Positions 1 through 8,373 of a stretch of DNA of 64,000 nt are shown piece by piece. Origin of the DNA: an uncultured Gilliamella sp. (GTDB lineage Bacteria; Pseudomonadota; Gammaproteobacteria; Enterobacterales; Orbaceae); assembly GCA_945271295.1 (NCBI GenBank), contig CALYPG010000005.1:1-64000 (forward strand), read 5' to 3'. Within the stretch, counting starts at the first letter, position 1, and each line of letters begins with the position of its first letter. The notes under the pieces were generated by a model, which made no database searches, was not told the origin of the DNA, and was given only the letters and a program-made list of their open reading frames with translations. Position numbers and translations under genes: made by a program.

Positions 1-255
1 TTTTTATTGTCACCATTATTTTAGTTAAGATTCGCACTTAGTACTTGAATTCAAGGGTTAAGACAAATAACTATAATCATATTTTTCAATGTGCTTGAGT
101 TTAAACTACTTGGATATATTTATTAAAAGCAATTTGCTAAACAAGCCAAAAGACACTTTATTCCTGTTTGAAAAAGCGATACAAATAATCCTAAATTTTT
201 GTAAATTACTTTGTTAAAATGACCAAGGGTTAACATTTTCAAAAGCTCATCAACA

Positions 256-1638
256 ATGAAACATCTTATACAACAGATCCTATTAGCTATCACCTGTTTG
301 GTATTCGCCAGCTTGGCACAAGCAAGCCATTGCTATAACTATATCGTCGAAGGTTATTACAACTTATTGGTTGAAAACGGCGGTATGTTTTTGCAAGAAA
401 CAATTAAAGATAGTAATAAAGTCAGTTATGTATCTCAGGATAAAGAGCTCTTAAAAGGTGTTAACGGTCAAGATTTTCGGGTTATTTCTGATGATGGTAA
501 ATATATACTTTTCCTAACAGATGCTATGTACTATCTTGTACCTAAATCTTTATATACAGTTAAAGAGTATGGTGTTAACCCATTGTTTCGTGAGGACGAA
601 GTTAACAAAATTGTCTCTAACCAGTTTTATCTGGTTTCCGGTGACTGGTATTATGTTGTTTTAGCATATAATGGGCAAAGCATTAAACACAAAATACCTG
701 AACTTAAAGGCAATCTCGAAATAATCGCCAACTTCAACCGTGGTGAAATATTATTAAAAGATGATCATGCTGTGTATATTTATTATGAAGGGGAAAATAG
801 ACTTAAAGAAATACCGCATCTCTCACCTTCACAAACACATTTCGTTCAGTCACTGGATTTTTATCAGCAACATCACTACTTATATGATGATGATACCTTT
901 TACCTAATTAATATACGATTTATATACCAAGACATTACCAAACAGTTTAATCTGCAAGGCAAGCATGACGGCTTTACTAATGCTGAGATTCACCCTAGTT
1001 ACTCAGGGGATTCGATTGATACCAAAGATGGACTGATCTGGCTTTATGCACGCAGTACTGTGCTTCAAGGGGAGGATTCTTTTTTCACGCCTATACAAGC
1101 AACCTACCTGAATAAGTACAAAGATGTATATGTTTATCATGATAAAGTTTATGCTGATAATTGGGATCTTATTCAAGAACGCCAGCCACTTGATCTGGCG
1201 GTGGTTAAGAATCCTGAGGAACTGCATCGACCTGTCACGGTGGTATTTTCTGACAATGTATTGGAATACCTTTATCATGAACATCAACTACAACCTCAAG
1301 AAAAAAAAATTAATCTTAAAACTACTGAGGATTATATTGAAATCCAAAATCAAAGAATTTTTATTGGTGCTGACGAACTTAGTAGCGATATATCTAAAGA
1401 TAAACCTATTTTTTTAGGATCAATTGTCAATGTTATCAAACCATGCGATAGTCGCATGGGAGATTCAGTTGTTGTGGATTACTATTACTTTTTTACCGAT
1501 GGTAATAAGGTTTATGCTTACGTCAATCCTTCGGTAAAGAAAACACCACAAATACTAAACAACATTTCCCCCCAAGACCTTAAGGCCGACGATTATGACA
1601 CGTTACAAAAATTAATGAACATGCTCATTACTCCGTAA
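256..1638 (+). CDS. Exported protein of unknown function, tyrosine-rich
   Basis: The 460-residue product begins with a clear Sec signal peptide: a basic start (MKHLIQQ), a hydrophobic core to about residue 20 and a likely cleavage after Ala-Gln-Ala near residue 23. No lipobox cysteine follows, so it is probably periplasmic or secreted. The mature part is rich in Tyr and Asp and has loosely repeated pieces of the form D-x-x-Y/V-x-Y (VYIYYEG near 175, YLYDDDTFY near 212, DKVYADN near 298, DGNKVYAYV near 420). These recall the DKNYY-type repeat proteins common in gut bacteria, but I cannot confirm membership. No catalytic motif is visible. It is monocistronic, with no gene on the left edge and a degraded gene to its right. 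The reading frame is certain; the function is unknown. Confidence 0.75.
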   Translation: MKHLIQQILLAITCLVFASLAQASHCYNYIVEGYYNLLVENGGMFLQETIKDSNKVSYVSQDKELLKGVNGQDFRVISDDGKYILFLTDAMYYLVPKSLYTVKEYGVNPLFREDEVNKIVSNQFYLVSGDWYYVVLAYNGQSIKHKIPELKGNLEIIANFNRGEILLKDDHAVYIYYEGENRLKEIPHLSPSQTHFVQSLDFYQQHHYLYDDDTFYLINIRFIYQDITKQFNLQGKHDGFTNAEIHPSYSGDSIDTKDGLIWLYARSTVLQGEDSFFTPIQATYLNKYKDVYVYHDKVYADNWDLIQERQPLDLAVVKNPEELHRPVTVVFSDNVLEYLYHEHQLQPQEKKINLKTTEDYIEIQNQRIFIGADELSSDISKDKPIFLGSIVNVIKPCDSRMGDSVVVDYYYFFTDGNKVYAYVNPSVKKTPQILNNISPQDLKADDYDTLQKLMNMLITP

Positions 1639-1716
1639 TGTATTTATTAAAAAGTAGTCACTTGCGGTTACCGGTTAAATAAACGACGTTTAACTTGCCA
1701 GTGTTTCTTGTATATT

Positions 1717-1860
1717 CTATTTTGAGTTAATCTTTATATCAGCCAGATATGATGTTTTGTCAACATCACTAATTTGTCGTAACACATTACAAGGAACTCC
1801 TGCCGTAATCACGTTTGCAGGAATATCTTTTGAATGATGAAAAATCTCTACTATCTAGTG
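1717..1860 (-). pseudogene. C-terminal remnant of a hexapeptide O-acetyltransferase (maltose/galactoside acetyltransferase type)
   Basis: On the minus strand an open stretch ending in TAG at 1717-1719 reads HSKDIPANVITAGVPCNVLR followed by QISDVDK. This is the hallmark C-terminus of Maa/LacA-type left-handed beta-helix acetyltransferases (usual form: TKDIPPNVVAAGVPAKVIR). In-frame stops appear just upstream, near 1858, and the roughly 140 N-terminal residues are absent, so only the tail survives. It lies in an otherwise empty gap between two unknown genes and marks decay of this accessory region. The family assignment rests on one strong motif. Confidence 0.65.
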
Positions 1861-1986
1861 GATTAAATTTTATGCGTTTAAAACTGCATTTATGACTAAT
1901 TATATATGCGCAAACATAACAATTTATAAAATTTAATTTGTGTCGTATTATAATAAAATATAAGCCCAGCCTAATCAGGTGGTTTC

Positions 1987-2169
1987 ATGAATAGCACTAC
2001 TAAAATTATAAACTTACTTATAGAAAAATTTGTTAAAGACAATAATGTTGAAATGGCTATAGCTTTATTACAAATTGTTTTGTACTCTGAGCAAAGAAGG
2101 GCAAGGCTACCGAATTTAGATGTTCGATCCACTCTTAAAATGCAAAAGAAATATTGTTGGATTTTTTAA
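1987..2169 (+). CDS. Small protein of unknown function (60 aa)
   Basis: A 60-residue frame preceded by a good ribosome-binding site (AGGTGG, about seven bases before the ATG). The N-terminal half looks like an amphipathic helix (KIINLLIEKFVKDNNVEMAI); the C-terminus is basic (SEQRRARLPNLDVR) and ends in CWIF. No signal peptide or known motif is visible. It lies 61 bases upstream of another unknown gene on the same strand and may be cotranscribed with it, as small immunity or antitoxin-like pairs often are; nothing in the sequence proves this. It could also be the truncated start of a longer lost gene. Confidence 0.45.
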   Translation: MNSTTKIINLLIEKFVKDNNVEMAIALLQIVLYSEQRRARLPNLDVRSTLKMQKKYCWIF

Positions 2170-2230
2170 AACTATTGGTTCATGGAGCAAAATTTTAGAA
2201 ATTTAAACATGATATTAGAGGATTTTATTA

Positions 2231-2713
2231 ATGGTTAAATTCACTCCATTCTGGGATGAAGGTTTGACTTTATCTCAACAAAAAGAAAAAATAAAATCTC
2301 TTTTTACAATATCTAAATATCAAATCAACAAAAACTATCCTGATATTTTACTACGAGAATCTGAATGGTGCTACCTGCTATTACCAGGAAGAATTTCTCA
2401 TGAAATCCAGCAAAAGTTATTATCTTCTGACTTAACTTGTCTATGCAACTATCCTGCTATTCCATATGCAATTATATTGCCTTATCTTACTTATTGCGAA
2501 GTAATTTCAGATATTTTGTCCTCACAGAATGATGCTGTTTATTTTATTGCTTTCGCAACTCAGGAAAGGGATCACGAAAAATTATTGGAATGGATTAACT
2601 TAATTATGACTAGCAGCAATCATATCACTAAGACAATAAATGCAAAGCAAAAATTCACTGCTTTTTCTTTGCTAGTTATTGATAGTGGAGACTTCATAGA
2701 AAATGAGGAATGA
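2231..2713 (+). CDS. Protein of unknown function (160 aa)
   Basis: A 160-residue soluble protein with an AGAGGA ribosome-binding site about ten bases upstream of the ATG. The sequence is Leu/Tyr/Ile-rich with a central hydrophobic stretch (YAIILPYLTYCEVISDIL near 77-94) that is too polar for a confident membrane span, and an acidic end (DSGDFIENEE). No family was recognised. Codon use matches the AT-rich neighbours. It is followed within four bases by the 14-bp arm of an inverted-repeat element, so this gene may have been carried or trimmed by that element. Size and setting would suit an immunity-type orphan, but that is a guess. Confidence 0.55.
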   Translation: MVKFTPFWDEGLTLSQQKEKIKSLFTISKYQINKNYPDILLRESEWCYLLLPGRISHEIQQKLLSSDLTCLCNYPAIPYAIILPYLTYCEVISDILSSQNDAVYFIAFATQERDHEKLLEWINLIMTSSNHITKTINAKQKFTAFSLLVIDSGDFIENEE

Positions 2714-2716
2714 TCC

Positions 2717-2829
2717 TGTAAATACCCCATGAGGCATTAAATAATATGACGCCGATTGAGAATATAAAACACTAAAACTCCCGGAGTAATTTTCTACGTG
2801 AATTGTGTACTAAGAATGGGGTATTTACA
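2717..2829. repeat. 113-bp element with perfect 14-bp terminal inverted repeats (MITE-like)
   Basis: TGTAAATACCCCAT at 2717-2730 is matched exactly by its reverse complement ATGGGGTATTTACA at 2816-2829, with 85 bp between the arms and no coding capacity. Length and symmetry suggest a miniature inverted-repeat element or an IS end pair with the transposase deleted. No obvious target-site duplication flanks it. A plain transcription terminator is unlikely because the spacer is long and no U-tract follows. Confidence 0.45.
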
Positions 2830-2954
2830 CTATAATTTTATATTACAGAGTGTAAAGTGAAATAGCTTGGATCAGTATAGTATTGATAAAGATTAGAATT
2901 AGTCTTTTTGAAAAACAGAGGAATCAGCCATCGAAGGGCTTTAGCGAGTTTTTT

Positions 2955-2981
2955 CGTGTGCATTAGCAGTTAATGCACACG
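2955..2981. repeat. Perfect 11-bp inverted repeat downstream of the hydroxyacid dehydrogenase gene
   Basis: CGTGTGCATTA (2955-2965) and TAATGCACACG (2971-2981) flank a 5-base loop, with T-rich sequence before and A-rich sequence after. It sits 24 bases past the stop codon of the minus-strand gene, where a terminator is expected. Read on the minus strand the stem is followed by A residues rather than U residues, so it is not a standard intrinsic terminator. It may act as an RNA-stabilising hairpin or a protein site. Confidence 0.4.
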
Positions 2982-3005
2982 GAAAAATAGATGATAATTA
3001 GTTAA

Positions 3006-4004
3006 TTAGATCTTGTTTTTACAGTCACCTGTATCTAAGTATTCTTGAAGATTATCATAGCTATATTCTATCATATTACGACAAGCTTCATCCGTATTAC
3101 TTCCAACATGCGGTGTAATTAATACTCGAGGATAGAGTGAAATAAGCTCGTCAATTACAGGGTTACCTGTTGACTGACCTTTGAAATCTTTATTGAAAAT
3201 AGTACTTTCATTTTCGATAACATCGGCACCAAATCCCGCTAATTTACCGCTTTTAAGGGCAGTAATAACCGAAGATAAATCAACAAGTCCACCTCTAGAA
3301 CAGTTGATTAAGATCGAATTATCTTTCATCTTACTTAAAAAATTAGCATTAACAATATGATGATTTTGATCTTTGATATATGGCATATGAAGTAAAATAA
3401 TATCTGATAGCTTAACTACCTCATCCATTTCCATAAATGTGATAGTTTTTTTAGCTTCTTCGCTTTGATAAATATCATAACCAATTACTTCTGCACCTAA
3501 ACCTTTAAAAAGTTTAGCTGTAGTTAAACCAATGCGCCCAACACCTAACACACCAACTTTAAGTAAACGTACTTCTCGGCTGAAATAGCTGCTGTGAACT
3601 GTGAAATCTCCATTGCTTGTTGAATTAGTCATCGATGCTGTATTTCTAAGTAGCATTAATGCCAAAGTTAAACTTAACTCAGAAATAGCATTAGGAGAAT
3701 ATCCTGGTACTAGAGCTAATTTAAAACCTAGTTTTTTAGCTTCAGGAACATCAATATGATCAACACCAACAGTTCTGGTTAATAAAAATTCAACGCCCAT
3801 CTCTTTCATCTTTGCTAAATTTCTAAGCTTCGCATTACAGTTACCACGTAGCATAACAGCGTTGTGACCTTTGATTAAGTCAACGTTATCTTCAGTAAGC
3901 AGCTCTTCAACGAGTGTTAACTCATATCCATACTTGTTTAAAGATTGGAAATAAGGCTGCTCATTTTTTCGTGCTCCAAAACAAATCATTTTTATTTTTT
4001 TCAT
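3006..4004 (-). CDS. D-2-hydroxyacid dehydrogenase (D-lactate dehydrogenase type)
   Basis: A 332-residue NAD-dependent dehydrogenase of the D-isomer-specific 2-hydroxyacid family, which interconverts 2-oxoacids such as pyruvate and their D-2-hydroxyacids in the cytoplasm. The NAD-binding glycine motif GVGRIG is at 154-159. The three catalytic residues can be placed: Arg237 in NCSRGG, Glu266 in DVIENES and His299 in TPHVGS. The length is typical. It lies 9 bases downstream of an AEC-family permease gene on the same strand, so the two are probably one operon for uptake or export and redox conversion of an organic acid. Whether the substrate is lactate or a longer 2-oxoacid (hydroxyisocaproate type) cannot be told from sequence. 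Confidence 0.88.
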   Translation of the reverse strand: MKKIKMICFGARKNEQPYFQSLNKYGYELTLVEELLTEDNVDLIKGHNAVMLRGNCNAKLRNLAKMKEMGVEFLLTRTVGVDHIDVPEAKKLGFKLALVPGYSPNAISELSLTLALMLLRNTASMTNSTSNGDFTVHSSYFSREVRLLKVGVLGVGRIGLTTAKLFKGLGAEVIGYDIYQSEEAKKTITFMEMDEVVKLSDIILLHMPYIKDQNHHIVNANFLSKMKDNSILINCSRGGLVDLSSVITALKSGKLAGFGADVIENESTIFNKDFKGQSTGNPVIDELISLYPRVLITPHVGSNTDEACRNMIEYSYDNLQEYLDTGDCKNKI

Positions 4005-4013
4005 ATCTGGTCC

Positions 4014-5060
4014 TTACATAAACATACTAAAATTTTTAATAATTTCTAAAATTAATATGATAAATGGAATAATAAACACAGCAGCAGCTGTTGAAATTAA
4101 GCTACAGTTTGACGATGTAATTGCTTCATTATCAAATTTAATTGAGTAAGCAACTGCAACTGTTGCAGGTGGTGTTGCCATCATTATTGCTGATACTGCA
4201 ACCGAAATAAATGGAATTGGGAAGAATATATTTGCAACAAATAATCCAACAGTTGATAGTGTTGGTACTAATAAAATTTTAGTGAAAGTATATAACCAAG
4301 CTGTTTTGTTGGTTAATGCACTTCCTAAACTCACTTGTCCTAATGTAGCACCAATTGATAACCAAGCTAGTGGAGAGGCTAATACTGCAAGATATTCCAT
4401 TGGTTTGAATAGCCAATATGCCGTTTTGTCTAAACGTAAAAATGCATAGGTTTTATCGCCAACATGCACTTGAGGTAAAAAGTCTTGGAAAATCCAAATA
4501 AATAAACCTAAAAACGTTGCAATAATAATTGGATTTAACACCATTTGTTTGATGTTATTAGCCGTCATTTTTAAACCACTAAATGAGATAAATCCCCAGC
4601 TATAAAGGAAAATTCGATAAGAAATATTGAATAGTGACGCATAAAGTATGCCATCTGTACCATAAATTGCACCAATAATTGGCATACCAAAGAATGTTGT
4701 ACTACCTAACGTAGTTAATACAGTTAATGCTTTTTTACGTTGTTCTTCATAGCGGAAATAATATATTTTCATTAAGAAAATTAATGAACCCTGGATCACA
4801 AAACCCCAAATTAATACTGTAGCCCCTTGCATTAACTTTTCTGGACTAATGTCTTGCATAAAGCTTTTAAAACTTAATGCCGGTAAAGCAACAGTTAAGA
4901 TAATTAAGCTTAACTGTTTAGCTATCTTCGCATCAAAAATTTCCTTTTTAGTTAAAAAAAAGCCTAATAAAATTATCAATAATGAACTTGATATTGCCCC
5001 AACAATACTATTGTTCCCTAGCACTGTTGAGAAAATTTGAAACAAATCTAATCCTTCCAT
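4014..5060 (-). CDS. AEC-family (auxin efflux carrier/malate permease) transporter
   Basis: A 348-residue polytopic inner-membrane protein with about ten hydrophobic segments and the two-repeat layout of the AEC (PF03547) family. Supporting pieces are the N-terminal LLGFFLTKKEIFD with LILTVALPALSFKSF near 50-67, and the C-terminal MMATPPATVAVAYSIKF, where a Pro-rich kink is typical. Members carry malate, lactate-like or other carboxylates. Tight spacing with the downstream dehydrogenase suggests it moves that enzyme's substrate or product. It is first in the pair; a palindrome at 5120-5142 lies about 60-80 bases upstream of its start and may regulate it. Confidence 0.85.
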   Translation of the reverse strand: MEGLDLFQIFSTVLGNNSIVGAISSSLLIILLGFFLTKKEIFDAKIAKQLSLIILTVALPALSFKSFMQDISPEKLMQGATVLIWGFVIQGSLIFLMKIYYFRYEEQRKKALTVLTTLGSTTFFGMPIIGAIYGTDGILYASLFNISYRIFLYSWGFISFSGLKMTANNIKQMVLNPIIIATFLGLFIWIFQDFLPQVHVGDKTYAFLRLDKTAYWLFKPMEYLAVLASPLAWLSIGATLGQVSLGSALTNKTAWLYTFTKILLVPTLSTVGLFVANIFFPIPFISVAVSAIMMATPPATVAVAYSIKFDNEAITSSNCSLISTAAAVFIIPFIILILEIIKNFSMFM

Positions 5061-5119
5061 AACATCCTCATAATTAAAATAAAAAATTTAAAATAATTTA
5101 AAATAAAATTTTGTATATT

Positions 5120-5142
5120 TTGGATCTTTAACCTTGATCCAA
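5120..5142. promoter_or_regulatory. Inverted repeat, candidate operator/promoter of the AEC-dehydrogenase operon
   Basis: Arms TTGGATC (5120-5126) and GATCCAA (5136-5142) are perfect reverse complements around a 9-base spacer. Read on the minus strand, TTGGAT could serve as a -35 with a TATACA-like -10 about 18-19 bases on, so a bound regulator would overlap the promoter. The rest of 5061-5369 is AT-rich with no gene. The regulator is unknown. Confidence 0.35.
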
Positions 5143-5369
5143 CGCTCGCCAAGTGTATTAATATTATTTTTAATTGGAATTTAGCGTTATTTACTTGTTT
5201 TTCCTTCTTGATAGATTTTCTATACACACAGCATAATTGGTTTATGATTCAATTCGATAATCGAGTAACTGATTATTTATAAAAAACAATGTTTATACAA
5301 AATATGCTACAGGCTCATTGAATAATATTGTTTTTATTTAATGCTATAAACTATAATTAAACCTAATTA

Positions 5370-6106
5370 CTAAATACCTTTTCTTAAAGTTTTTTTCAAT
5401 TCCTTAACTTTCCTTTGTTGCTCTAGAAGACTTATTTGATTGTCTACCTCGATAGAGAACTCTATAAAATCAATTGCACGCCCTTTCCGTAAAGGTTTAT
5501 AAGCTACTTTTAAGTCACTTTTTTAGTTAATTTCTTCGATTGATGGTTTAATTACTTTCCTATTAAGTTCTTTGTATTCCTCAAATTTATTATTAAGCTA
5601 TAACGAAATGCGTAAATCTAACACGCTAATCGTGCGAGATTTTAGAGATCTTTACTAAGTTAATAGCTAATAATAATAGTCTAATTGAATAAGTACGGTT
5701 AAAACCGCTTATATTGCGTAATTGATAATTAGTGAATTGTTTTTCAAGTTGGCAGAGGTATGGCATGACCGCATTGCGAAACTCAATTATAGCTAATCCA
5801 TTGTTGTTTTTATATTCTGCGGATTGAATCCAACGAAATTTTTTTGTTAGTTTGGGATCTTTTACATTAAATAGAACGTTCATAAAGATTGTCGATCGCT
5901 GTTTTTATTTGCTTGTATGCATTATTTTGCTTTATATCAGGAAACTGTTTGATAAAGTCCTCGACGCTTATTGTTTGCTTTTGCTGTGGTTCTTGTGGGT
6001 TTAACATTCCTATACAACAGTAAAGCATCAAACGTTACTCGACTAACGTCAGCTTGTAACTTGCTTCAACTAGATAATTATCTTTATAAACAATTAAATT
6101 ACTCAT
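5370..6106 (-). pseudogene. Decayed plasmid replication initiator (RepB/Rep_3 family)
   Basis: Read on the minus strand from ATG at 6106, the pieces follow the Rep_3 initiator fold in order. First comes MSNLIVYKDNYLVEASYKL, then an in-frame TAA where Gln is expected before RLMLYCC. TISVEDFIKQFPD and AIDNLYERSI follow, then a frameshift near 5870. The middle is VKDPKLTKKFRWIQSAEY, the signature FRNAVMPYLCQLEKQFTNYQ and TYSIRL. More disruption leads to NRKVIKPSIEEIN, another stop, and SDLKVAYKPLRKGRAIDFIE to a final TAG at 5370-5372. At least two internal stops and two frameshifts make it non-functional. It implies a plasmid once integrated here. The intact tRNA-Ser next door may have been the integration point, but I see no duplicated tRNA end. 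Confidence 0.82.
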
Positions 6107-6200
6107 GATAAAGCACCTATAATGTATATTTTTAAATATAATACACTATAAATATATATATTATTTACACTTTAAGGTTATAGCCTGTGGATAGCACCAT

Positions 6201-6225
6201 AAAAAGGTACACCTTTAGAGGTGTA
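6201..6225 (-). terminator. Intrinsic terminator of the tRNA-Ser gene
   Basis: On the minus strand, about 15 bases past the CCA end of the tRNA, TACACCT and AGGTGTA (plus coordinates 6219-6225 and 6208-6214) form a 7-bp stem with a 4-base loop, followed by CC and five U residues (6205-6201). This is the usual form of a factor-independent terminator. Confidence 0.6.
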
Positions 6226-6239
6226 ACAAATAAGAAGGA

Positions 6240-6327
6240 TGGCGGAAGCGCAGAGATTCGAACTCTGGGAGGGTCGCCCCTCGCCGGTTTTCAAGACCGG
6301 TGCTTTCAACCGCTCAGCCACACTTCC
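6240..6327 (-). tRNA. tRNA-Ser (anticodon TGA)
   Basis: The minus strand reads GGAAGTGTGGCTGAGCGG at the 5' end, has an anticodon stem-loop with TGA between CT and AA flanked by CCGGT/ACCGG arms, a long class II variable arm, the T-loop GTTCGAATC and a genomically encoded CCA. All 88 bases match the expected serine tRNA plan and closely resemble E. coli serT. It reads UCA codons (and probably UCG/UCU by wobble). Confidence 0.97.
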
Positions 6328-6483
6328 GCAATGCCGCAGAATATTAAAGTAGAGACGGACTTTTGTAAATAGTTAATTAAAAAAAAAAGTGTGTTTGCTT
6401 TAATTTTCATCAATTTTGCCTGTAATTCTTTTTATTGGCGGACTTTTATTCTGAAAATTCCTGTTGGAATTGATTTAATTGAG

Positions 6484-6489
6484 TATAAT
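6484..6489 (+). promoter_or_regulatory. Probable -10 box for the tusE-ftsB-ispD operon
   Basis: A perfect TATAAT lies 22 bases before the tusE start. No good -35 is present at 17 bp (CTGTTG is the closest), so the assignment rests on the -10 and on the position between the tRNA and the first gene of the operon. Confidence 0.35.
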
Positions 6490-6511
6490 AATATCCAATA
6501 AATAAAATTGT

Positions 6512-6841
6512 ATGTTGAGAAAAATGTTAGAACAAATAGCAACTGATGAGAACGGTTACTTAAAGAATTGGCAGGACTGGTCTGCTGATTTAGTGCCTGA
6601 ACTAGCATTAAAAGAATCGATTGAATTAACTGATGCCCATTGGGAAGTCATATTATTTGTGCGTGATTTTTATTTAGAATATAAAACTTCACCAGCTATT
6701 AGAGCTTTAGTTAAAGCAATGGAAAAGAAGTTTGGTGCAGATAAGGGCAATAGCCGTTATTTATATAGACTATTTCCTGAAGGACCTGCCAAACAAGCAA
6801 CCAAACTAGCTGGATTACCCAAACCTGTTAAATGCATATAA
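6512..6841 (+). CDS. tusE: Sulfurtransferase TusE (DsrC family)
   Basis: A 109-residue protein that takes sulfur from the TusBCD complex and passes it to MnmA for 2-thiolation of wobble uridine in tRNA. The family signature is plain: [20 protein letters not shown] in the middle, [19 protein letters not shown], and the C-terminal PKPVKCI in which Cys108 is the sulfur-carrying residue. The chosen start gives the same N-terminal length as E. coli TusE (17 residues up to GYL). A second ATG at 6524 is possible because no strong ribosome-binding site precedes 6512. It is followed after 21 bases by ftsB and is probably the first gene of that operon. Confidence 0.93.
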   Translation: MLRKMLEQIATDENGYLKNWQDWSADLVPELALKESIELTDAHWEVILFVRDFYLEYKTSPAIRALVKAMEKKFGADKGNSRYLYRLFPEGPAKQATKLAGLPKPVKCI

Positions 6842-6862
6842 ATAGAAGGAAATTTTAAATTC

Positions 6863-7159
6863 ATGAATAGATGGAAGCTTCCTTTGTTATTATTAGCAAT
6901 ACTTGGTTACTTACAATATTCTTTATGGTTCGGAAAAAATAACATATTTGATTATCAAAATAATTTGAAAATGCTAGCTGCTTTACATGAAGATAATAAT
7001 AAGTTAAAGGCTCGTAATGAACAGATGTTTGCTGAAGTTAATGATTTACAACAGGGTTTTCAAGCAATAGAAGAGCGTGCTCGTAGCCATTTAGGCATGG
7101 TTAAACCAAATGAATATTTTTACCGAATTATTATAGATTCTAATGCACAAAAAAGATAA
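6863..7159 (+). CDS. ftsB: Cell division protein FtsB
   Basis: A 98-residue bitopic membrane protein of the divisome that, with FtsL and FtsQ, signals activation of septal peptidoglycan synthesis. A short cytoplasmic start (MNRWK) is followed by one transmembrane span (about residues 5-21). A heptad coiled coil (NLKMLAALHEDNNKLKARNE) comes next, and then the conserved ERARSHLGMVKPNE at the membrane-distal end. An AGAAGG-like site lies upstream. As in E. coli it directly precedes ispD. Confidence 0.92.
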   Translation: MNRWKLPLLLLAILGYLQYSLWFGKNNIFDYQNNLKMLAALHEDNNKLKARNEQMFAEVNDLQQGFQAIEERARSHLGMVKPNEYFYRIIIDSNAQKR

Positions 7160-7167
7160 GGTATTAC

Positions 7168-7872
7168 GTGAATAAAGCTATTAAAATCAAAGCAATAGTG
7201 CCGGCAGCGGGGGTCGGTTTTCGTATGAATAGTCAGATCCCAAAACAATATATTAAAATTGGTACAATGACAATTTTAGAGCATACTCTAAATAAATTAT
7301 TAAATCATCCGAAAATAGATAAAGTCATTGTAGCAATTAGTCCGAAAGATGACTTATTTAATACACTTTCAGTTGCAACCCATCCCAAAATTAGCGTTGT
7401 TTTGGGTGGAGCAACTCGGGCTAATTCTGTTTTAGCTGGATTGCAATCGCTTGATGATAATGACTGGGCTTTAGTGCATGATGCAGCGCGACCTTGTGTT
7501 GATAAAGAAGATATTAGTCGCTTAATTGAAACGGTTATAAATTCACAACGAGGTGGGATATTGGCAATGCGTATTTACGATACCATTAAACGCGCCTTTC
7601 ATGATAATGATACCGTCATTGAAAATTCACTAGATCGTAATTATTTATGGGGAGCAGCAACACCACAATTATTTAAAGTTGCTGAGTTAAAATCATGCTT
7701 ACAGCAAGCTTTAAACAATCATGTTGCCATTACCGATGAAGCCTCAGCAATCGAGTATGGTGGTGGTCATCCATTATTAGTTGAATGTCGGCGAGATAAT
7801 ATCAAAATTACTTGCCCGGAAGATATTGCATTAGCTACGTTTTATTTAACTAATCACATTTTTGATAGGTAA
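7168..7872 (+). CDS. ispD: 2-C-methyl-D-erythritol 4-phosphate cytidylyltransferase
   Basis: A 234-residue cytoplasmic enzyme of the MEP isoprenoid pathway that joins CTP and MEP to give CDP-ME. The nucleotide-binding start VPAAGVGFRMNSQIPKQY, the VHDAARPCV motif near 106 and the closing region IKITCPEDIALA are diagnostic. The start is GTG at 7168, 8 bases after the ftsB stop, which gives the standard length. It is six bases upstream of ispF, the usual order; the two act two steps apart (IspE lies elsewhere). Confidence 0.95.
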   Translation: MNKAIKIKAIVPAAGVGFRMNSQIPKQYIKIGTMTILEHTLNKLLNHPKIDKVIVAISPKDDLFNTLSVATHPKISVVLGGATRANSVLAGLQSLDDNDWALVHDAARPCVDKEDISRLIETVINSQRGGILAMRIYDTIKRAFHDNDTVIENSLDRNYLWGAATPQLFKVAELKSCLQQALNNHVAITDEASAIEYGGGHPLLVECRRDNIKITCPEDIALATFYLTNHIFDR

Positions 7873-7878
7873 AGAGTT

Positions 7879-8373
7879 ATGAGAATAGGGCATGGATTTG
7901 ATGTACATAAATTTGGTGGTGAAGGTCCGATCACACTTGGTGGGGTGAAAATTCCTTATGAGCGTGGACTTATTGCCCATTCTGATGGCGATGTGGTATT
8001 ACATGCTATTACCGATGCGTTGATTGGTGCATTAGCATTAGGGGATATTGGTAAGCTATTTCCTGATACTGATGTTAAATATCAAGGTATTGATAGCCGA
8101 ATTTTGTTAAAAGAAATTTATAGTATTATTCAAGCCAAAGGTTATGAGCTGGCTAATCTTGATGCAACTATTATTGCACAAGAACCCAAAATGCGCCCTC
8201 ATGTCGATCAAATGCGGATTAATATAGCTGAAGATCTTACTCTCCATTTTGATCAAATTAGCATTAAAGCTACTACTACCGAGCAATTAGGCTTTATTGG
8301 ACGTAAAGAAGGAATTGCTTGTGAAGCAGTAGTGTTGTTAACTAAGAAATTGACGATCAATTCAATCAAGTAA
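7879..8373 (+). CDS. ispF: 2-C-methyl-D-erythritol 2,4-cyclodiphosphate synthase
   Basis: A 164-residue homotrimeric enzyme that cyclises CDP-ME2P to MEcPP with loss of CMP. The metal ligands Asp8 and His10 lie in [12 protein letters not shown] and His42 in the [11 protein letters not shown] region. The C-terminal [18 protein letters not shown] is the nucleotide-site signature. Its stop codon overlaps the truD start by one base, indicating translational coupling. Confidence 0.96.
   Translation: MRIGHGFDVHKFGGEGPITLGGVKIPYERGLIAHSDGDVVLHAITDALIGALALGDIGKLFPDTDVKYQGIDSRILLKEIYSIIQAKGYELANLDATIIAQEPKMRPHVDQMRINIAEDLTLHFDQISIKATTTEQLGFIGRKEGIACEAVVLLTKKLTINSIK

Noticed and set aside
1003-1417. 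Frames on both strands inside the first exported-protein gene
   Set aside because: They overlap a long gene with signal peptide and have no ribosome-binding sites or protein-like composition.
5626-5883. An apparently intact 85-codon minus-strand gene
   Set aside because: It is only the middle piece of the broken replication initiator; flanking parts in other frames continue the same protein.
6187-6372. A 61-codon plus-strand frame
   Set aside because: It runs antisense across the tRNA-Ser gene and its terminator; the tRNA explains the sequence fully.
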